Of a stretch of 64,000 nt of DNA, positions 17,226 to 28,375 are shown piece after piece. Source of the stretch: Prochlorococcus sp. AG-418-D13 (GTDB lineage: Bacteria > Cyanobacteriota > Cyanobacteriia > PCC-6307 > Cyanobiaceae); assembly GCA_003214315.1 (NCBI GenBank), contig QCLU01000005.1, positions 62,001 through 126,000 of the forward strand, written 5' to 3'. Both the position numbers and the translations under genes were made by a program. A model generated the notes under the pieces. That model was given only the letters and a program-made list of their open reading frames with translations, had not been told where the DNA came from and searched no databases. Each line of letters begins with the position of its first letter. Position 1 is the first letter of the stretch.

Positions 17226-18692
17226 ATGAATTCTTGGTGTAGAAATTTAGAATTACTTATAAAATCAAGAACCTCATTAATTTGGATCAGGACTAAAGAA
17301 GAAGAGAGATTGGAGAAATTAGTTAATTTCTCTTGTGAAAGACTAAGTATAAAAAGATTCGTTTGCTGGGATTGTGTTAGCGGTATAAAAGGATTAATGA
17401 ATGAAGAAGGTAAATTTTCAAACAATCCGTTAGGAGTACTTAACTGGCTTAAAGAACAAAGTTCTGAAGTTTCAACAGTTTTATTAGTTAAAGATTTTCA
17501 TAAATTTTATGATGATCCATCTATTAATAGAACTATTAAAGAACTATCTTCAGCGCTTAAGAAAACAAGTCATAATTTAATTATTAGTTCTCATTTATTT
17601 CCATCATCAGAAGAGCTGGATGAATTAATGACAATTTTAAATTTACCTTTACCCGATCAAAAAGAATTGAAAAATCTAATAAAAAAAATTGCTATTAATA
17701 CCAATTCAAATCTTGAGGAACAAGACTTAAACGAACTTTCAATAGCTTCAAGTGGACTTACCGAAATAAAAGTAAAGCAAGTTACGGCAAAGGCTCTGGC
17801 ACAAAGAGGAAAAATAAGCAAAGAAGATATTAAAGATATTCTTGAAGAGAAAAAACAAGTGATCGCCAGAAGTGAAATTTTAGAATTTTTCGAAGCCAAA
17901 TCAAGTCAAGAGGATATAGGTGGTTTAAATGTTTTAAAAGTTTGGCTTAATCAAAGATACAGGGCCTTTTCTAAAGAGGCAAGAGACTATGGATTACCCA
18001 TTCCCAAGGGTGTCTTACTCGTTGGAGCTCAAGGAACAGGGAAATCGCTTACCGCAAAATCAATTTCTAAGAGTTGGTCGATGCCGCTGCTTAGGTTAGA
18101 TGTTGGAAGACTATTTTCTAGCCTTGTTGGTTCAAGCGAAGCAAGAACAAGAGAAACAATATTAAGAGCTGAGGCAATGTCTCCATGTATCCTTTGGATC
18201 GATGAAATTGATAAGGGTTTTGGTGGCGATGCCAGAAGCGATGGAGGGACAAGTCAAAGGGTTTTGGCAAGTTTGCTAACTTGGATGGCTGAAAAAGAAT
18301 CCGCCGTATTTGTCATTGCCACAGCTAATGCAATAGATAAGCTTCCTGCTGAATTATTAAGGAAAGGAAGGTTTGATGAGATATTTTTTCTTGATTTACC
18401 AAATTCTGAAGAAAGATTAAGCATTCTGGATTTGCACTTAAAAAAAAGAAGGCCAACTTACAGTTTTCCTCTATCCACTATCATTGATAGAACGGATGGT
18501 TTTTCAGGCGCAGAACTTGAACAAGCAGTGATAGAGGGGATGCATATTTCATTCTCTGAAAATAGAGAACTTATGGAGAAAGATTTAATAAAGGCAGTTT
18601 CTGAATTAGTGCCCTTATCCAGAACAGCCAAGGAGCAAATTAATTTACTAAAAGAATGGTCATCTACAGGGCGGGCCCGATCTGCATCGTAG
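17226..18692 (+). CDS. ycf46: AAA ATPase, Ycf46-like
   Basis: The 488-residue protein has a variable N-terminal half and a C-terminal AAA module: Walker A GAQGTGKS (267-274), Walker B CILWIDEIDK (321-330), and the arginine-rich LLRKGRFDEIFF (377-388). The N-terminus (SLIWIRTKEEERLEKLV) matches the plastid-encoded Ycf46 family. The family has been linked to control of photosynthesis and inorganic carbon use in cyanobacteria, though the mechanism is poorly known. It follows yidC by 15 bp. Confidence 0.88.
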   Translation: MNSWCRNLELLIKSRTSLIWIRTKEEERLEKLVNFSCERLSIKRFVCWDCVSGIKGLMNEEGKFSNNPLGVLNWLKEQSSEVSTVLLVKDFHKFYDDPSINRTIKELSSALKKTSHNLIISSHLFPSSEELDELMTILNLPLPDQKELKNLIKKIAINTNSNLEEQDLNELSIASSGLTEIKVKQVTAKALAQRGKISKEDIKDILEEKKQVIARSEILEFFEAKSSQEDIGGLNVLKVWLNQRYRAFSKEARDYGLPIPKGVLLVGAQGTGKSLTAKSISKSWSMPLLRLDVGRLFSSLVGSSEARTRETILRAEAMSPCILWIDEIDKGFGGDARSDGGTSQRVLASLLTWMAEKESAVFVIATANAIDKLPAELLRKGRFDEIFFLDLPNSEERLSILDLHLKKRRPTYSFPLSTIIDRTDGFSGAELEQAVIEGMHISFSENRELMEKDLIKAVSELVPLSRTAKEQINLLKEWSSTGRARSAS

Positions 18693-18815
18693 CTAAAATT
18701 TTTATTTAAAAATATTTAGTGTAAGTTAGGAATCATTAATTTAGTTAATTTTTAGTCAAAAATCACTAATAATGAATTTAGATTAATTATTTTAATTAAG
18801 GTATTAAAAAAAATA

Positions 18816-20102
18816 GTGTTAGATCAAAGATTAATAAGAGAAAATCCATCTTCAGTTGAAGAAAGTTTATCCCTAAGAGGAAAAGTTTTTAATATTTCCC
18901 AAATACAAGAATTAACTGTTCAAAAAAAAGAAATTGATATAGAAATAACAAGTCTCCAATCTGAGAGTAAAAAGTTAAGTAAATTAATCGGTCAAGAAAT
19001 CAGCAAATCTAAAAACAATGATTCTCCTGAATTAAATAATTTAAAGAAAAGAGGAAATGAATACAGAACCAAAATTTCAGAATTTGAAGAGAAAAAAAGA
19101 ACCTTAGATAAAAAAATACATAATGAAATTTGTAATTTGCCAAATTTACCTAGCAAAGATGCTCCTATTGGAAAAGATGAAATTCATAATGTCCAAGTAA
19201 AAACTTGGGGAGATCCTTTAGTAACAGAAAATATCAAATCTCACTGGGAAATAGGCGAAAGTCTTAATCTTTTTGACTCTGTTAAATCAACAAAAATATC
19301 AAAAAGTCGTTTTATTACACTTATTGGTAATGGGGCCAGATTAGAGAGGGCATTAATAAATTTTATGCTCGACATGCATACTAAAAATGGATATTTAGAG
19401 TTAATGCCTCCAGCTTTAGTTAATTCAGAAAGTCTTACCGGATCTGGTCAATTACCTAAATTCTCAAATGAAAGTTTTAAGTGTTCTAATGACGACCTAT
19501 GGCTTTCCCCAACAGCTGAAGTTCCACTAACTGCTTTTCATAGAAATGAGATTATTGATCCAAAGCAATTACCCCTTAAGTATGTTGCATATAGCCCATG
19601 TTTTAGAAGAGAAGCTGGAAGTTATGGAAAGGATACTAAAGGTTTAATAAGACTTCATCAATTTAATAAAGTTGAATTATATTGGTTTTGTGATCCAAGA
19701 AAATCTATAGATGCTCATAAAAAGATCACTTCAGATGCAGAAAGTATTTTAAAAAAGCTTAATCTACCTTACAGACTCGTTGATATTTGTACTGGCGATT
19801 TAGGTTTTTCTTCAAGCAGAACTTTTGATCTTGAAGTCTGGCTACCAAGTAGTAAATGTTATAGAGAAATTTCAAGTTGTAGCAATTGTTTGGACTTTCA
19901 AGCTCGCAGATCATCAATAAGAGCTAAAATTGATAAAAAGAATACATACCTACATACCTTAAATGGTAGTGGTCTTGCTATCGGAAGAACTATGGCTGCC
20001 ATTCTTGAGAATGGCCAACAAACTGACGGGAGTGTAAAAATTCCAGATGCTCTAGTTCCATATTATGGATCAAATTTTTTAAAAACTGCTTTATGTAATT
20101 AA
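18816..20102 (+). CDS. serS: Seryl-tRNA synthetase
   Basis: The 428-residue class II synthetase has the N-terminal antiparallel coiled-coil arm (about 30-100, rich in Lys/Glu) that holds the tRNA-Ser variable arm. The active-site motif 2 is seen as [20 protein letters not shown] and motif 3 as [16 protein letters not shown]. The start is GTG at 18816 (the sequence then reads [10 protein letters not shown]). It charges tRNA-Ser. The rseP gene begins immediately at the base after its stop. Confidence 0.98.
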   Translation: MLDQRLIRENPSSVEESLSLRGKVFNISQIQELTVQKKEIDIEITSLQSESKKLSKLIGQEISKSKNNDSPELNNLKKRGNEYRTKISEFEEKKRTLDKKIHNEICNLPNLPSKDAPIGKDEIHNVQVKTWGDPLVTENIKSHWEIGESLNLFDSVKSTKISKSRFITLIGNGARLERALINFMLDMHTKNGYLELMPPALVNSESLTGSGQLPKFSNESFKCSNDDLWLSPTAEVPLTAFHRNEIIDPKQLPLKYVAYSPCFRREAGSYGKDTKGLIRLHQFNKVELYWFCDPRKSIDAHKKITSDAESILKKLNLPYRLVDICTGDLGFSSSRTFDLEVWLPSSKCYREISSCSNCLDFQARRSSIRAKIDKKNTYLHTLNGSGLAIGRTMAAILENGQQTDGSVKIPDALVPYYGSNFLKTALCN

Positions 20103-21182
20103 ATGAATGTTCTAACTTCAATAACAGTTCTGGGATTTCTCATTTTTTTTCATGAGATGGGGCATTTTCTTGCAGCAATTTTGCAAGGTATCTATGTTGA
20201 TGGATTTTCAATTGGTTTTGGACCATCAATAATTCAGAAAAGATACAAAGATATAACCTATTCTCTTAGAGCCTTTCCGTTAGGGGGCTTTGTTTCCTTT
20301 CCTGATGAAGAAATAAATAATATTGACCCAAAAGATCCGAATCTTTTGAAAAATAGACCAGTTATTCAAAAAGTAATTGTTATTTCTGCTGGGGTATTCG
20401 CTAACCTAATTCTTGCATATACTATCTTAATCATAAACGTTGCTACTATAGGAATCCCATTTGATCCTGAGCCTGGGATCCTTGTTTTGGCTACTCAACC
20501 TGAGAAGGCTGCTGCTCTTGCTGGATTAGAAGCAGGGGATAAAATCTTAGAAATTGAAAACAGTACTTTAGGAGTGGGTGATAAAGCTGTTTCTGCTTTG
20601 GTTAAAGAGATTCAAAATTCATCGGAGGTCCCAATTTCAATAACAATTGAGAGAGATGGATTCCTTAAAGATTTAACTTTATTACCTAAAAATGTAGATG
20701 GGAAAGGAACAATAGGAGCTCAATTACAACCTAATATAAAAAAAGAGACTAAAAAGACAACAAATATATTCGAACTTTTTAATTACACCAATAATGAGTT
20801 TTCATCACTTTTAATAAAAACAATTCAAGGATATAAAGGATTACTAACAAATTTCTCCTCAACAGCTCAACAATTAAGCGGACCAGTCAAAATCGTTGAA
20901 ATCGGCGCCCAATTATCTCAACAAGGAGGTACAGGGATATTACTATTTGCCGCACTAATTTCCATAAATTTAGCAGTTCTCAATTCTTTACCTTTACCAC
21001 TATTAGATGGAGGCCAACTTGTTTTCACATTAATTGAAAGTTTCAGAGGAAAACCTGTACCAGTTAAGGTCCAAATGGTTGTTACTCAATCAAGTTTCTT
21101 CCTATTAGTTGGACTTAGTGTTCTACTTATAATAAGGGATACTAGTCAACTTTTAATAGTTCAAAGATTATTAAACCAATAA
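20103..21182 (+). CDS. rseP: Site-2 intramembrane metalloprotease RseP
   Basis: The 359-residue membrane protease has the zinc-binding HEMGH motif at residues 17-21 in the first helix, a PDZ domain in the middle (about 115-200, with AAALAGLEAGDKILEIENST), and the second metal-site motif PLPLLDGGQLVFTLIE in a C-terminal helix. It cleaves transmembrane anti-sigma factors or signal peptide remnants. It is packed tightly between serS and rpsN, an arrangement seen in picocyanobacteria. Confidence 0.96.
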   Translation: MNVLTSITVLGFLIFFHEMGHFLAAILQGIYVDGFSIGFGPSIIQKRYKDITYSLRAFPLGGFVSFPDEEINNIDPKDPNLLKNRPVIQKVIVISAGVFANLILAYTILIINVATIGIPFDPEPGILVLATQPEKAAALAGLEAGDKILEIENSTLGVGDKAVSALVKEIQNSSEVPISITIERDGFLKDLTLLPKNVDGKGTIGAQLQPNIKKETKKTTNIFELFNYTNNEFSSLLIKTIQGYKGLLTNFSSTAQQLSGPVKIVEIGAQLSQQGGTGILLFAALISINLAVLNSLPLPLLDGGQLVFTLIESFRGKPVPVKVQMVVTQSSFFLLVGLSVLLIIRDTSQLLIVQRLLNQ

Positions 21183-21242
21183 TAAAATTTTAAAAATTGC
21201 TAGTCATGCTGTTAATATAATAATAACTTTAAGATTTATTAA

Positions 21243-21545
21243 ATGGCTAAAAAGTCCATGATTGCGAGAGAAGTCAAACGCAAAAAGCTTGTACAAAAAT
21301 ATGCTGCAAAAAGAAAATCGTTATTAGATGAATTCAATGCCGCAAAAGATCCAATGGAAAGGTTGGAAATACATAGAAAGATACAGGGTTTACCTAGAAA
21401 TTCTGCCCCTAATAGAGTTAGAAATAGATGTTGGGCAACTGGTAAACCAAGAGGGGTCTACAGAGACTTTGGTCTTTGCAGAAATCAGTTAAGGCAAAGA
21501 GCTCATAATGGTGACCTTCCTGGGGTAGTTAAATCAAGTTGGTAG
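21243..21545 (+). CDS. rpsN: 30S ribosomal protein S14
   Basis: The 100-residue protein is the zinc-free bacterial S14 type: [20 protein letters not shown] at the start and the conserved [20 protein letters not shown] with [13 protein letters not shown] at the end. The zinc-binding Cys-x-x-Cys pairs of the short form are absent. It stands alone between rseP and pnp rather than in the large ribosomal operon. Confidence 0.98.
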   Translation: MAKKSMIAREVKRKKLVQKYAAKRKSLLDEFNAAKDPMERLEIHRKIQGLPRNSAPNRVRNRCWATGKPRGVYRDFGLCRNQLRQRAHNGDLPGVVKSSW

Positions 21546-21722
21546 TAAGAGTAAAGTTCTTTCTCTAGTTCTTTATTTCCAAATATTAATTTGAAATTTT
21601 AAATAAATTAAAATTCATTTTAGAACCAATTTTAAGAATTTTTATAGCTTATCTAAATAATTCACTCAATATGTCCCTATAAAATGTAAGAATAAATTAT
21701 GTATAGATTTATAATTTAAAAA

Positions 21723-23888
21723 GTGGAAGGACAAAATAAGTCGATCACGTTTGACGGACGAGAGATACGACTAACTACAGGACTATATGCTCCTCAATCA
21801 AATGGATCAGTAATGATCGAATGCGGTGACACCTCTTTATTAGTTACAGCGACAAAAACTACAAAAAAAGATGCTTCAGACTTTCTACCTCTAATATGTG
21901 ACTATGAGGAGAAGCTATATGCGGCAGGAAGAATTCCGGGTGGTTTTATGAGAAGAGAGGGTCGCCCTCCAGAAAGAGCCACGTTAATTGCAAGATTGAT
22001 TGACAGGCCAATGAGGCCACTTTTCCCATCATGGATGAGAGACGAGATACAAATTGTTGCCTCTTGTCTTTCTCTAGATGAAAGAGTTCCAGCAGATGTT
22101 TTAGCTGTTACTGGGGCTTCAATAGCAACTTTACTTGGAGAGATTCCATTTTATGGGCCAATGGCTGCAGTTAGAGTTGGTCTTATTGGAGATGATTTCA
22201 TCCTAAATCCAAGTTATAGAGAAATAGAGAGAGGAGATTTAGATATTGTTGTTGCAGGTTCACCTGAAGGAATAGTAATGATTGAGGCAGGTGCTAACCA
22301 GTTATCGGAACAAGATACTATCGAAGCTATAGATTTTGGTTATGAAGCAGTTACTGAACTTATTAAATCGCAAGAAGATTTACTAAAAGATTTAGGAATA
22401 AAGCAGATTAAGCCATCTGCACCTGAACAAGATAAAACATTACCCTCTTATTTAGAAAAAAATTGCACAAAGCCGATTGAGTTAGTTTTAAAGAAATTTG
22501 ATCTTTCAAAGGAAGAGAGAGATCTTGAACTCGAAAAAATAAAAGTTGAGATTCAAGGGAAAATTGAATCCTTGAAAGAGGATAATCAATTAAAAGTTCT
22601 TCTTTCAGAAAATGATAAGTTATTAAGCTCAGACTTTAAAAAACTTACTAAGAACTTAATGAGGTCGCAAATCATTAACGATGGGAAAAGGGTAGACGGC
22701 AGAGAGCTTGACCAAGTTAGAAAAATATCAGCTTCTGCAGGAATTCTTCCAAAAAGAGTGCATGGTTCTGCATTATTTCAAAGGGGTTTAACTCAGGTTT
22801 TATCTACAACCACATTAGGCACACCTAGTGATGCTCAAGAAATGGATGACCTGAATCCAAGCACTGAAAAAACCTATCTACATCACTACAATTTTCCTCC
22901 TTATTCAGTGGGAGAAACAAGACCAATGAGGACTCCTGGTAGAAGGGAAATTGGTCATGGAGCATTAGCCGAGAGAGCAATAATCCCTGTATTACCTGGG
23001 AAAGAGACATTCCCATACGTCCTGAGGGTAGTTAGTGAAGTTTTAAGTTCGAACGGCTCAACCTCAATGGGTTCTGTATGTGGTAGCACACTTTCGTTAC
23101 TAGATGCAGGAGTTCCTTTAAAAGCTCTTGTAAGTGGTACTGCTATGGGCTTAATCAAGGAAGGTAAAGAAGTACGAATTCTTACAGATATTCAAGGAAT
23201 TGAAGACTTTCTTGGAGACATGGACTTTAAAGTTGCAGGTACTGATAAAGGTATAACAGCTTTACAAATGGATATGAAAATTACAGGCTTACCAGTTTCT
23301 ATTATTTCTGATGCAATTAAAAAAGCTCGTCCTGCAAGATTACAAATTTTAGAAAAGATGCAAGCGGCAATAGATAAGCCTCAAGAATCTCTTTCTCCTC
23401 ATGCTCCCCGACTATTAAGCTTTAGAATTGATCCTGAGCTTATAGGAACAGTTATTGGACCTGGCGGAAGAACTATCAAAGGAATCACTGAAAGAACAAA
23501 TACAAAAATAGATATAGAAGATGGTGGTATCGTCACTATTGCTTCTCATGATGGAGCTGCTGCAGAAGAAGCTCAAAAGATAATAGAAGGATTAACACGC
23601 AAGGTTCATGAAGGAGAGATCTTCTCTGGAGTCGTAACACGAATAATTCCTATAGGTGCTTTCGTGGAAATCTTGCCTGGCAAAGAAGGAATGGTTCACA
23701 TTTCTCAGTTATCTGAAGCAAGGGTTGAGAGAGTCGAAGATGTGGTAAGGCAAGGAGATGAAGTAACTGTGAGAGTAAGAGAAATTGATAGCAGAGGAAG
23801 GATTAATCTAACTCTAAGAGGTGTAGGACAAAATAATGGGATGTCTTATCCTGAACCAACTCCAACTCCAGTTGCTCCGCTTAATTAA
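21723..23888 (+). CDS. pnp: Polyribonucleotide nucleotidyltransferase (PNPase)
   Basis: The 721-residue phosphorolytic 3'-5' exonuclease has two RNase PH-like domains (about 10-230 and 320-550, the second with [20 protein letters not shown]), a KH domain ([19 protein letters not shown]), and a C-terminal S1 domain ([20 protein letters not shown]). It degrades mRNA and can add tails. The start is GTG at 21723 after a 177-bp spacer. The gene ends 3 bp before the converging cysQ stop. Confidence 0.98.
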   Translation: MEGQNKSITFDGREIRLTTGLYAPQSNGSVMIECGDTSLLVTATKTTKKDASDFLPLICDYEEKLYAAGRIPGGFMRREGRPPERATLIARLIDRPMRPLFPSWMRDEIQIVASCLSLDERVPADVLAVTGASIATLLGEIPFYGPMAAVRVGLIGDDFILNPSYREIERGDLDIVVAGSPEGIVMIEAGANQLSEQDTIEAIDFGYEAVTELIKSQEDLLKDLGIKQIKPSAPEQDKTLPSYLEKNCTKPIELVLKKFDLSKEERDLELEKIKVEIQGKIESLKEDNQLKVLLSENDKLLSSDFKKLTKNLMRSQIINDGKRVDGRELDQVRKISASAGILPKRVHGSALFQRGLTQVLSTTTLGTPSDAQEMDDLNPSTEKTYLHHYNFPPYSVGETRPMRTPGRREIGHGALAERAIIPVLPGKETFPYVLRVVSEVLSSNGSTSMGSVCGSTLSLLDAGVPLKALVSGTAMGLIKEGKEVRILTDIQGIEDFLGDMDFKVAGTDKGITALQMDMKITGLPVSIISDAIKKARPARLQILEKMQAAIDKPQESLSPHAPRLLSFRIDPELIGTVIGPGGRTIKGITERTNTKIDIEDGGIVTIASHDGAAAEEAQKIIEGLTRKVHEGEIFSGVVTRIIPIGAFVEILPGKEGMVHISQLSEARVERVEDVVRQGDEVTVRVREIDSRGRINLTLRGVGQNNGMSYPEPTPTPVAPLN

Positions 23889-23891
23889 GAT

Positions 23892-24797
23892 CTAAAGAGG
23901 ATAAATTTGATTTTCCTCAATAATTTTCTTTATTTCGAGACAAATACTTTCATGAGTTTTCCTGTTACTTGTTGCGACGATAATACCTCCTTGCTCGAAA
24001 CTAGTTTTACAGTAGGATAAATCTTGATTATCTAAATTTGTAATTGCTCCACCAGCTGCTTTAAGAATAGATTCTGGTGCAGCAAAATCCCAATCTTTTG
24101 GCGAACTTTTCCCTGGCAAACTAAGACAGATATAAATATCACTTTCTCCCCTAACTATAGATGCAATTTTGCAGCCAATGCTTCCCATTATTTCGACTTT
24201 ACGAAAATTAATTTTTTGAATTAAATTTCTCAAAATCTCGTTTCCATGATTTTTACTTGTTACTAAAGTCATCTCTTGAAGATTCTTATTATTTAAGAGC
24301 TTTTGTTTATATTTGGTACCATCTCTTTTTTCACACCATGTTTTCTCTCCGTCTGTAATCCACAATTGATTTTTATCTGGAATCAAAACAAAACCAATAT
24401 AAGGTTTTTGTTTGAAGTTCAACGCTAAATGCATTGCATAATTACCTGTCCCTTGGATAAAATCCTTTGTTCCATCGAGAGGATCAAGAACCCACATCCA
24501 ATCAGTTTTACTATCAAAAACTTGTGAGGAAATTTTTACATTTTCTTCACTCAAAATATCCCAGTTAATATTTTTATATTTTTCATTTATTCTTTTAATA
24601 ATCACTTCATTAACTTTTAAATCCGCCAAAGTTACAGGATCCTCTTCATTATCATTTTTAAGTATATTTCTCTTATCATTTGAATCTTCTAAGAATTTGG
24701 AGTAATAAAGCAAAATATCTGCTGCTTGCCAGCTTAAAATTTTAATATCATCGATAAGATTATTAATATCTACTCCGGGAGGTAATTTAATCATCAA
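23892..24797 (-). CDS. cysQ: 3'(2'),5'-bisphosphate nucleotidase, inositol-monophosphatase family
   Basis: The 301-residue enzyme of the FIG/IMPase superfamily has the metal-binding motif WVLDPLDGTKDFIQGTGNYA and the second motif SPKDWDFAAPESILKAAGG. It hydrolyses PAP (3'-phosphoadenosine 5'-phosphate) in sulfate assimilation, or related substrates. The gene is divergent from rsmI, with the two start codons abutting at 24797/24798, so the promoters must lie within each other's coding sequence or overlap. Confidence 0.9.
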   Translation of the reverse strand: MMIKLPPGVDINNLIDDIKILSWQAADILLYYSKFLEDSNDKRNILKNDNEEDPVTLADLKVNEVIIKRINEKYKNINWDILSEENVKISSQVFDSKTDWMWVLDPLDGTKDFIQGTGNYAMHLALNFKQKPYIGFVLIPDKNQLWITDGEKTWCEKRDGTKYKQKLLNNKNLQEMTLVTSKNHGNEILRNLIQKINFRKVEIMGSIGCKIASIVRGESDIYICLSLPGKSSPKDWDFAAPESILKAAGGAITNLDNQDLSYCKTSFEQGGIIVATSNRKTHESICLEIKKIIEENQIYPL

Positions 24798-25658
24798 ATG
24801 AATAATAATTTTTTATTATCCCATAGAAAAGAAGAACCTGAAAATGGTACTTTATATTTAGTGGGGACTCCAATTGGTAATTTAAATGATATATCTCAAA
24901 GAGCATTAAATATTCTTAAAAATGTTTCTTTAGTTGCTTGTGAAGATACAAGGCAAACAAAAAAAATAATGAGCAAGTTCAACATCTCAAATAAACTTAT
25001 AAGTTTTAATAAACATAATTCTTCAACTAAAATTCCAAAAATAATAAAAGACCTTAAAGAGGGAAAATCAATAGCAATAGTGAGCGATGCTGGTATGCCA
25101 GGCATTTGCGATCCAGGGGAAGATATCGCAAGGATTGCAAAATCTGAAGAGATTGATTTAATCTGCATTCCAGGAGCATGTGCAGGATTAACAGCACTTG
25201 TTTCGAGTGGTCTGCCCTCCTCTAGTTTTATTTTTGAAGGTTTTCTTCCAAAGAAGAAAATTGATAGAGACAAGATACTTCTTGAAATTAGTAAACATGA
25301 AAAAACAACAATAATCTATGAATCCCCTTATCGACTTAAGAAATTATTAAAGGAACTTTATGGATTCTGTGGAGGAGATAGAGAAATAATCATAGCCAGA
25401 GAATTAACTAAAAAATTTGAAGAGCATATTGGACTTACAATTGATGAAGTAATTAAATTTTTTGAGGATAAGGAAGTAATTGGTGAAATAACAGTTGTTC
25501 TTAAGGGTATTAATAAAAAGATGAGTATAGTTAACGAAGTTGACTTAAAAAAGGATCTTAAAGAATTAATAAATGCAGGATTAAGCTTATCGGCAGCTTC
25601 TAAATACTTAGCAAAGAAAAATGGTATCAATAAAAGCATAATTTATAATTTAAAGTAA
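24798..25658 (+). CDS. rsmI: 16S rRNA C1402 2'-O-ribose methyltransferase
   Basis: The 286-residue SAM-dependent tetrapyrrole-methylase-fold enzyme modifies C1402 in the ribosomal decoding centre. Signature segments are GTLYLVGTPIGNLNDISQRA at the N-terminus, ACEDTRQTKKIM, and SDAGMPGICDPGEDIARIA. The start is ATG at 24798, immediately beside the divergent cysQ start. A small membrane-protein gene follows after 20 bp. Confidence 0.96.
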   Translation: MNNNFLLSHRKEEPENGTLYLVGTPIGNLNDISQRALNILKNVSLVACEDTRQTKKIMSKFNISNKLISFNKHNSSTKIPKIIKDLKEGKSIAIVSDAGMPGICDPGEDIARIAKSEEIDLICIPGACAGLTALVSSGLPSSSFIFEGFLPKKKIDRDKILLEISKHEKTTIIYESPYRLKKLLKELYGFCGGDREIIIARELTKKFEEHIGLTIDEVIKFFEDKEVIGEITVVLKGINKKMSIVNEVDLKKDLKELINAGLSLSAASKYLAKKNGINKSIIYNLK

Positions 25659-25678
25659 GTTTTAAAATAAAAAGTGAT

Positions 25679-25900
25679 ATGCACACTCAAATAAAAAAAC
25701 TCTTCTTCATAACAACTTTCAATTCTTGCTTATTTATATTATTAGTTATTGGTTTACAGAATAATTCAAATAAAACCAGGGTAAATTTCTTAATCGAAGA
25801 AACGGTAAAATTACCTATAGGTTTCATTGTAGGCACTAGTTTTATAACTGGTTCAATAATTGGGAACTTATTTAATCTTGGTTTGGATAATAAAAAATAA
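25679..25900 (+). CDS. Small membrane protein, 73 residues
   Basis: Two hydrophobic helices (about 8-24 and 46-66, the latter PIGFIVGTSFITGSIIGNLF, with Gly spacing) are separated by a polar loop with Asn and Lys. The second helix resembles small LapA/DUF1049-like membrane proteins common in cyanobacteria, but the match is too loose to name. It follows rsmI by 20 bp and is probably co-transcribed. Function is unknown. Confidence 0.6.
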   Translation: MHTQIKKLFFITTFNSCLFILLVIGLQNNSNKTRVNFLIEETVKLPIGFIVGTSFITGSIIGNLFNLGLDNKK

Positions 25901-25904
25901 AAAA

Positions 25905-26588
25905 CTATAATGCAATTAATTGTTCAGAACTAACAATTCTTGAAATTCCTCTAGATATCAAAATATGGGCCGCAATTCTAAAAACATCTGTGTTTGGTAC
26001 TTTGATAACTTTTTGCTCTTTCTTACAAAATCTCTTAGCGACTTTAATATCATTAAATATTTCGATAGTTTTTCTATTTAAGTCACTATTAGGAAGAAAA
26101 TCCCACTGAGGATAATCTTTTAAAAGTTTAATTTCTAACTCTATGTTTTTATCAACAATCATATAAACCATCTCGGGAAAATTAATTTCAGAGATTGGGA
26201 TCGAAGATAATTCTTTACGCGAGGTATTTTCTATTTCATAATTTAAAGGTGTAATTTCAATAAATTCTGAAGCATGAATAAAGTTGTTTTCATCTTTATA
26301 GGCATCAATTTGATTAATGTCTAGAAATTTGTTTTGAGAATCTTTTGAATTAGTGCCTGTAATATCGCTATTAATATTTCTGTCCATCTTTGTAGTATTT
26401 GCTTCAGCAGATTTCTTATTTTTTCTATGTAATTCTTCATATACTGAAACTCCAAGATTTTTTTTGAGTTTCCTTATTATGGTCACACTTGTAAAACTAA
26501 ACTCCTCAGATAAAGCTTTAATGGTTTTACCACTTTTAAAACCTCTTACTAACTTTTCATTTTCTTTTTCAGTAAGTCTTTTAGCCAA
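25905..26588 (-). CDS. Helix-turn-helix-containing protein of unknown role
   Basis: The N-terminal 50 residues of this 227-residue protein (ENEKLVRGFKSGKTIKALSE then FSFTSVTIIRKLKKNLG) form a clear resolvase/recombinase-like helix-turn-helix with a recognition helix rich in Thr/Lys. A long polar linker follows (about 60-110, Asn/Ser/Lys/Asp rich) and then a C-terminal domain of unknown type (ISEINFPEMVYMIVDKNIE, EIFNDIKVAKRFCKKEQKVI). It resembles a transcriptional regulator but has no known ligand domain. Confidence 0.65.
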   Translation of the reverse strand: MAKRLTEKENEKLVRGFKSGKTIKALSEEFSFTSVTIIRKLKKNLGVSVYEELHRKNKKSAEANTTKMDRNINSDITGTNSKDSQNKFLDINQIDAYKDENNFIHASEFIEITPLNYEIENTSRKELSSIPISEINFPEMVYMIVDKNIELEIKLLKDYPQWDFLPNSDLNRKTIEIFNDIKVAKRFCKKEQKVIKVPNTDVFRIAAHILISRGISRIVSSEQLIAL

Positions 26589-26834
26589 GATAAATAACTA
26601 ATTGGTTTTATTATAAGAAATCCTGAGAGATTAGATCTTTGGAAGATGAAATTAACACACATAATTTATACAGGATTTAAAAAATTTTTTTTAAAATTTA
26701 AATACAATGACGTGAGAGGTGCTTGGGTGATATAAGATATAAATATTGATATCTGGAAGATCAAAAAGGGGTTTCAAAAATAGATCATTTTTATTTCAAA
26801 ACTATTTTAAGCTCTATAACCAGAAAAATATCAA
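26589..26834. other. Intergenic stretch before tRNA-Arg; no gene seen
   Basis: These 246 bp are AT-rich and hold no convincing open frame on either strand. A short inverted repeat AGATAT (26735-26740) / ATATCT (26749-26754) is visible, and the 160 bp before the tRNA could include its promoter. A small RNA cannot be excluded, but I recognise none. Confidence 0.4.
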
Positions 26835-26908
<74 letters not shown>

Positions 26909-26995
26909 TTAAAATTTTTTTAATTTACAATAAAAACTTTCCCCTTAGATTTAATTAACTTCAAAGTTAAGATAGAAATAACTTAATTCATATTT

Positions 26996-28288
26996 TTGTT
27001 TAAAGCATTCTTAGTAAAAGAAAATTTAATTAAGGATTTTGGCAAATTATCTTTCTTAACTGGGATTTTTCTCCTGCCATCTGCTTTTTCTTTGTCAATA
27101 TTATTTTTTTTATCTTCTTTAATAAATAGTTTGCTAACAAATAAGAATAATTTCTTCTCTGATAAGTATAATTTTTCTTTCTTTATAGGAAGCATATTTT
27201 TAATTATCAGTGCAATTTTTCATTCTTTAGCAATAAATCTAAACCAACAATATAGCTGGGATAGCAATTTATCTTGGATTGGTTTAGCGAATTGGCTCCC
27301 TTTCTTTTTATGTTTCCACAGTTTTGAAATCTATTTAAGTTCTGCAAAAGAGAGAAAAACAGCTAGTTTAACTTTCTTATATGGAACCTTTCCTGTAATT
27401 ATTTCAGGTATAGGACAAGCATTCTTTAATTGGCACGGTCCCTTAAAAACTCTTGGGGGTTTAATAATTTGGTATCAAAGACCCATTGAGAGTCTTACAG
27501 AATTAACTGGTCTTTTTAACAATCCAAATTACGCAGGCTTATGGTTAAATCTAGTATGGCCATTTTGCCTTGCAAGTATATTAATAAACAAAAAAATAAA
27601 TATAGGAAGGATTTCAAGTATTTTTTTTGCATTTGGAATTGCTCTAACAACGGTTTTAACTAATTCAAGATCTGCATGGTTTGGACTTTGCATAGGCATC
27701 CTTTTTACCTTTGGTAAAAAAATAATAAATATTATTCCTAAATTGTTTTTTGGATTCTTTTTTGTTTTAATTACTTCATTTATACCGTTACTAAAAAACT
27801 TTTATGAAAGCTTTTTTAAAATAATTATTCCTAATTCAAGTTGGATTTCAATTGATCAAAATAATATAACAAGATTTGATATATGGATAACTGCATTAAA
27901 CAATATTATCTCAAATCCTTTATTCGGTTCCGGTTCTGGTTCTTTCCCTAAAATATTTATGAGTGAGACTGGAGTATTTAAAGGCCATCCTCACAATCTT
28001 TTTCTTGAACTCATGGTAAGTTATGGCATCCCAGGATCTATTTTAATTATTACTCCAATAGCTATAATTTCATTTTTATCTTTCAAGAAAATATTCAATG
28101 ATTATAAAATATCAAATTCAATTTTTGAAAAATCATGGATTATTTCATTACTTATATTACTCGTATCACAAATGGTAGATGTGCAGTATTTTGATGGAAG
28201 GATAAGTATATTTTTTTGGATTTTACTTTCAGGCTCAAGAAACATAATTAGAAATGATTTAAGATTGAAAAATAAATTCACTATTTAA
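26996..28288 (+). CDS. O-antigen polymerase/ligase-like membrane protein (Wzy_C)
   Basis: The 430-residue protein has about 11-12 membrane helices and a large loop before the last helices containing RFDIWITALNNIISNPLFGSG and FKGHPHNLFLELMVSYGIPG, the Wzy_C signature with the His pair. Such proteins polymerise or ligate polysaccharide repeats at the periplasmic face; the same domain is in cyanobacterial IctB. The start is TTG at 26996. Placement at the start of the polysaccharide island supports an O-antigen or exopolysaccharide role, polymerase versus ligase undecided. Confidence 0.82.
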   Translation: MFKAFLVKENLIKDFGKLSFLTGIFLLPSAFSLSILFFLSSLINSLLTNKNNFFSDKYNFSFFIGSIFLIISAIFHSLAINLNQQYSWDSNLSWIGLANWLPFFLCFHSFEIYLSSAKERKTASLTFLYGTFPVIISGIGQAFFNWHGPLKTLGGLIIWYQRPIESLTELTGLFNNPNYAGLWLNLVWPFCLASILINKKINIGRISSIFFAFGIALTTVLTNSRSAWFGLCIGILFTFGKKIINIIPKLFFGFFFVLITSFIPLLKNFYESFFKIIIPNSSWISIDQNNITRFDIWITALNNIISNPLFGSGSGSFPKIFMSETGVFKGHPHNLFLELMVSYGIPGSILIITPIAIISFLSFKKIFNDYKISNSIFEKSWIISLLILLVSQMVDVQYFDGRISIFFWILLSGSRNIIRNDLRLKNKFTI

Positions 28289-28375
28289 TACTTATATAAG
28301 AACCCTTTTTCTTTCTTATTGAAGAATTGAACTTATATAGATTAATGTATAATTCAAACATACTTAATAAATTTT

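Noticed and set aside
26640-26830. Possible small RNA (Yfr-type) before tRNA-Arg
   Set aside because: None of the conserved unpaired motifs I know for Yfr RNAs is present; only a weak 6-bp inverted repeat is visible.
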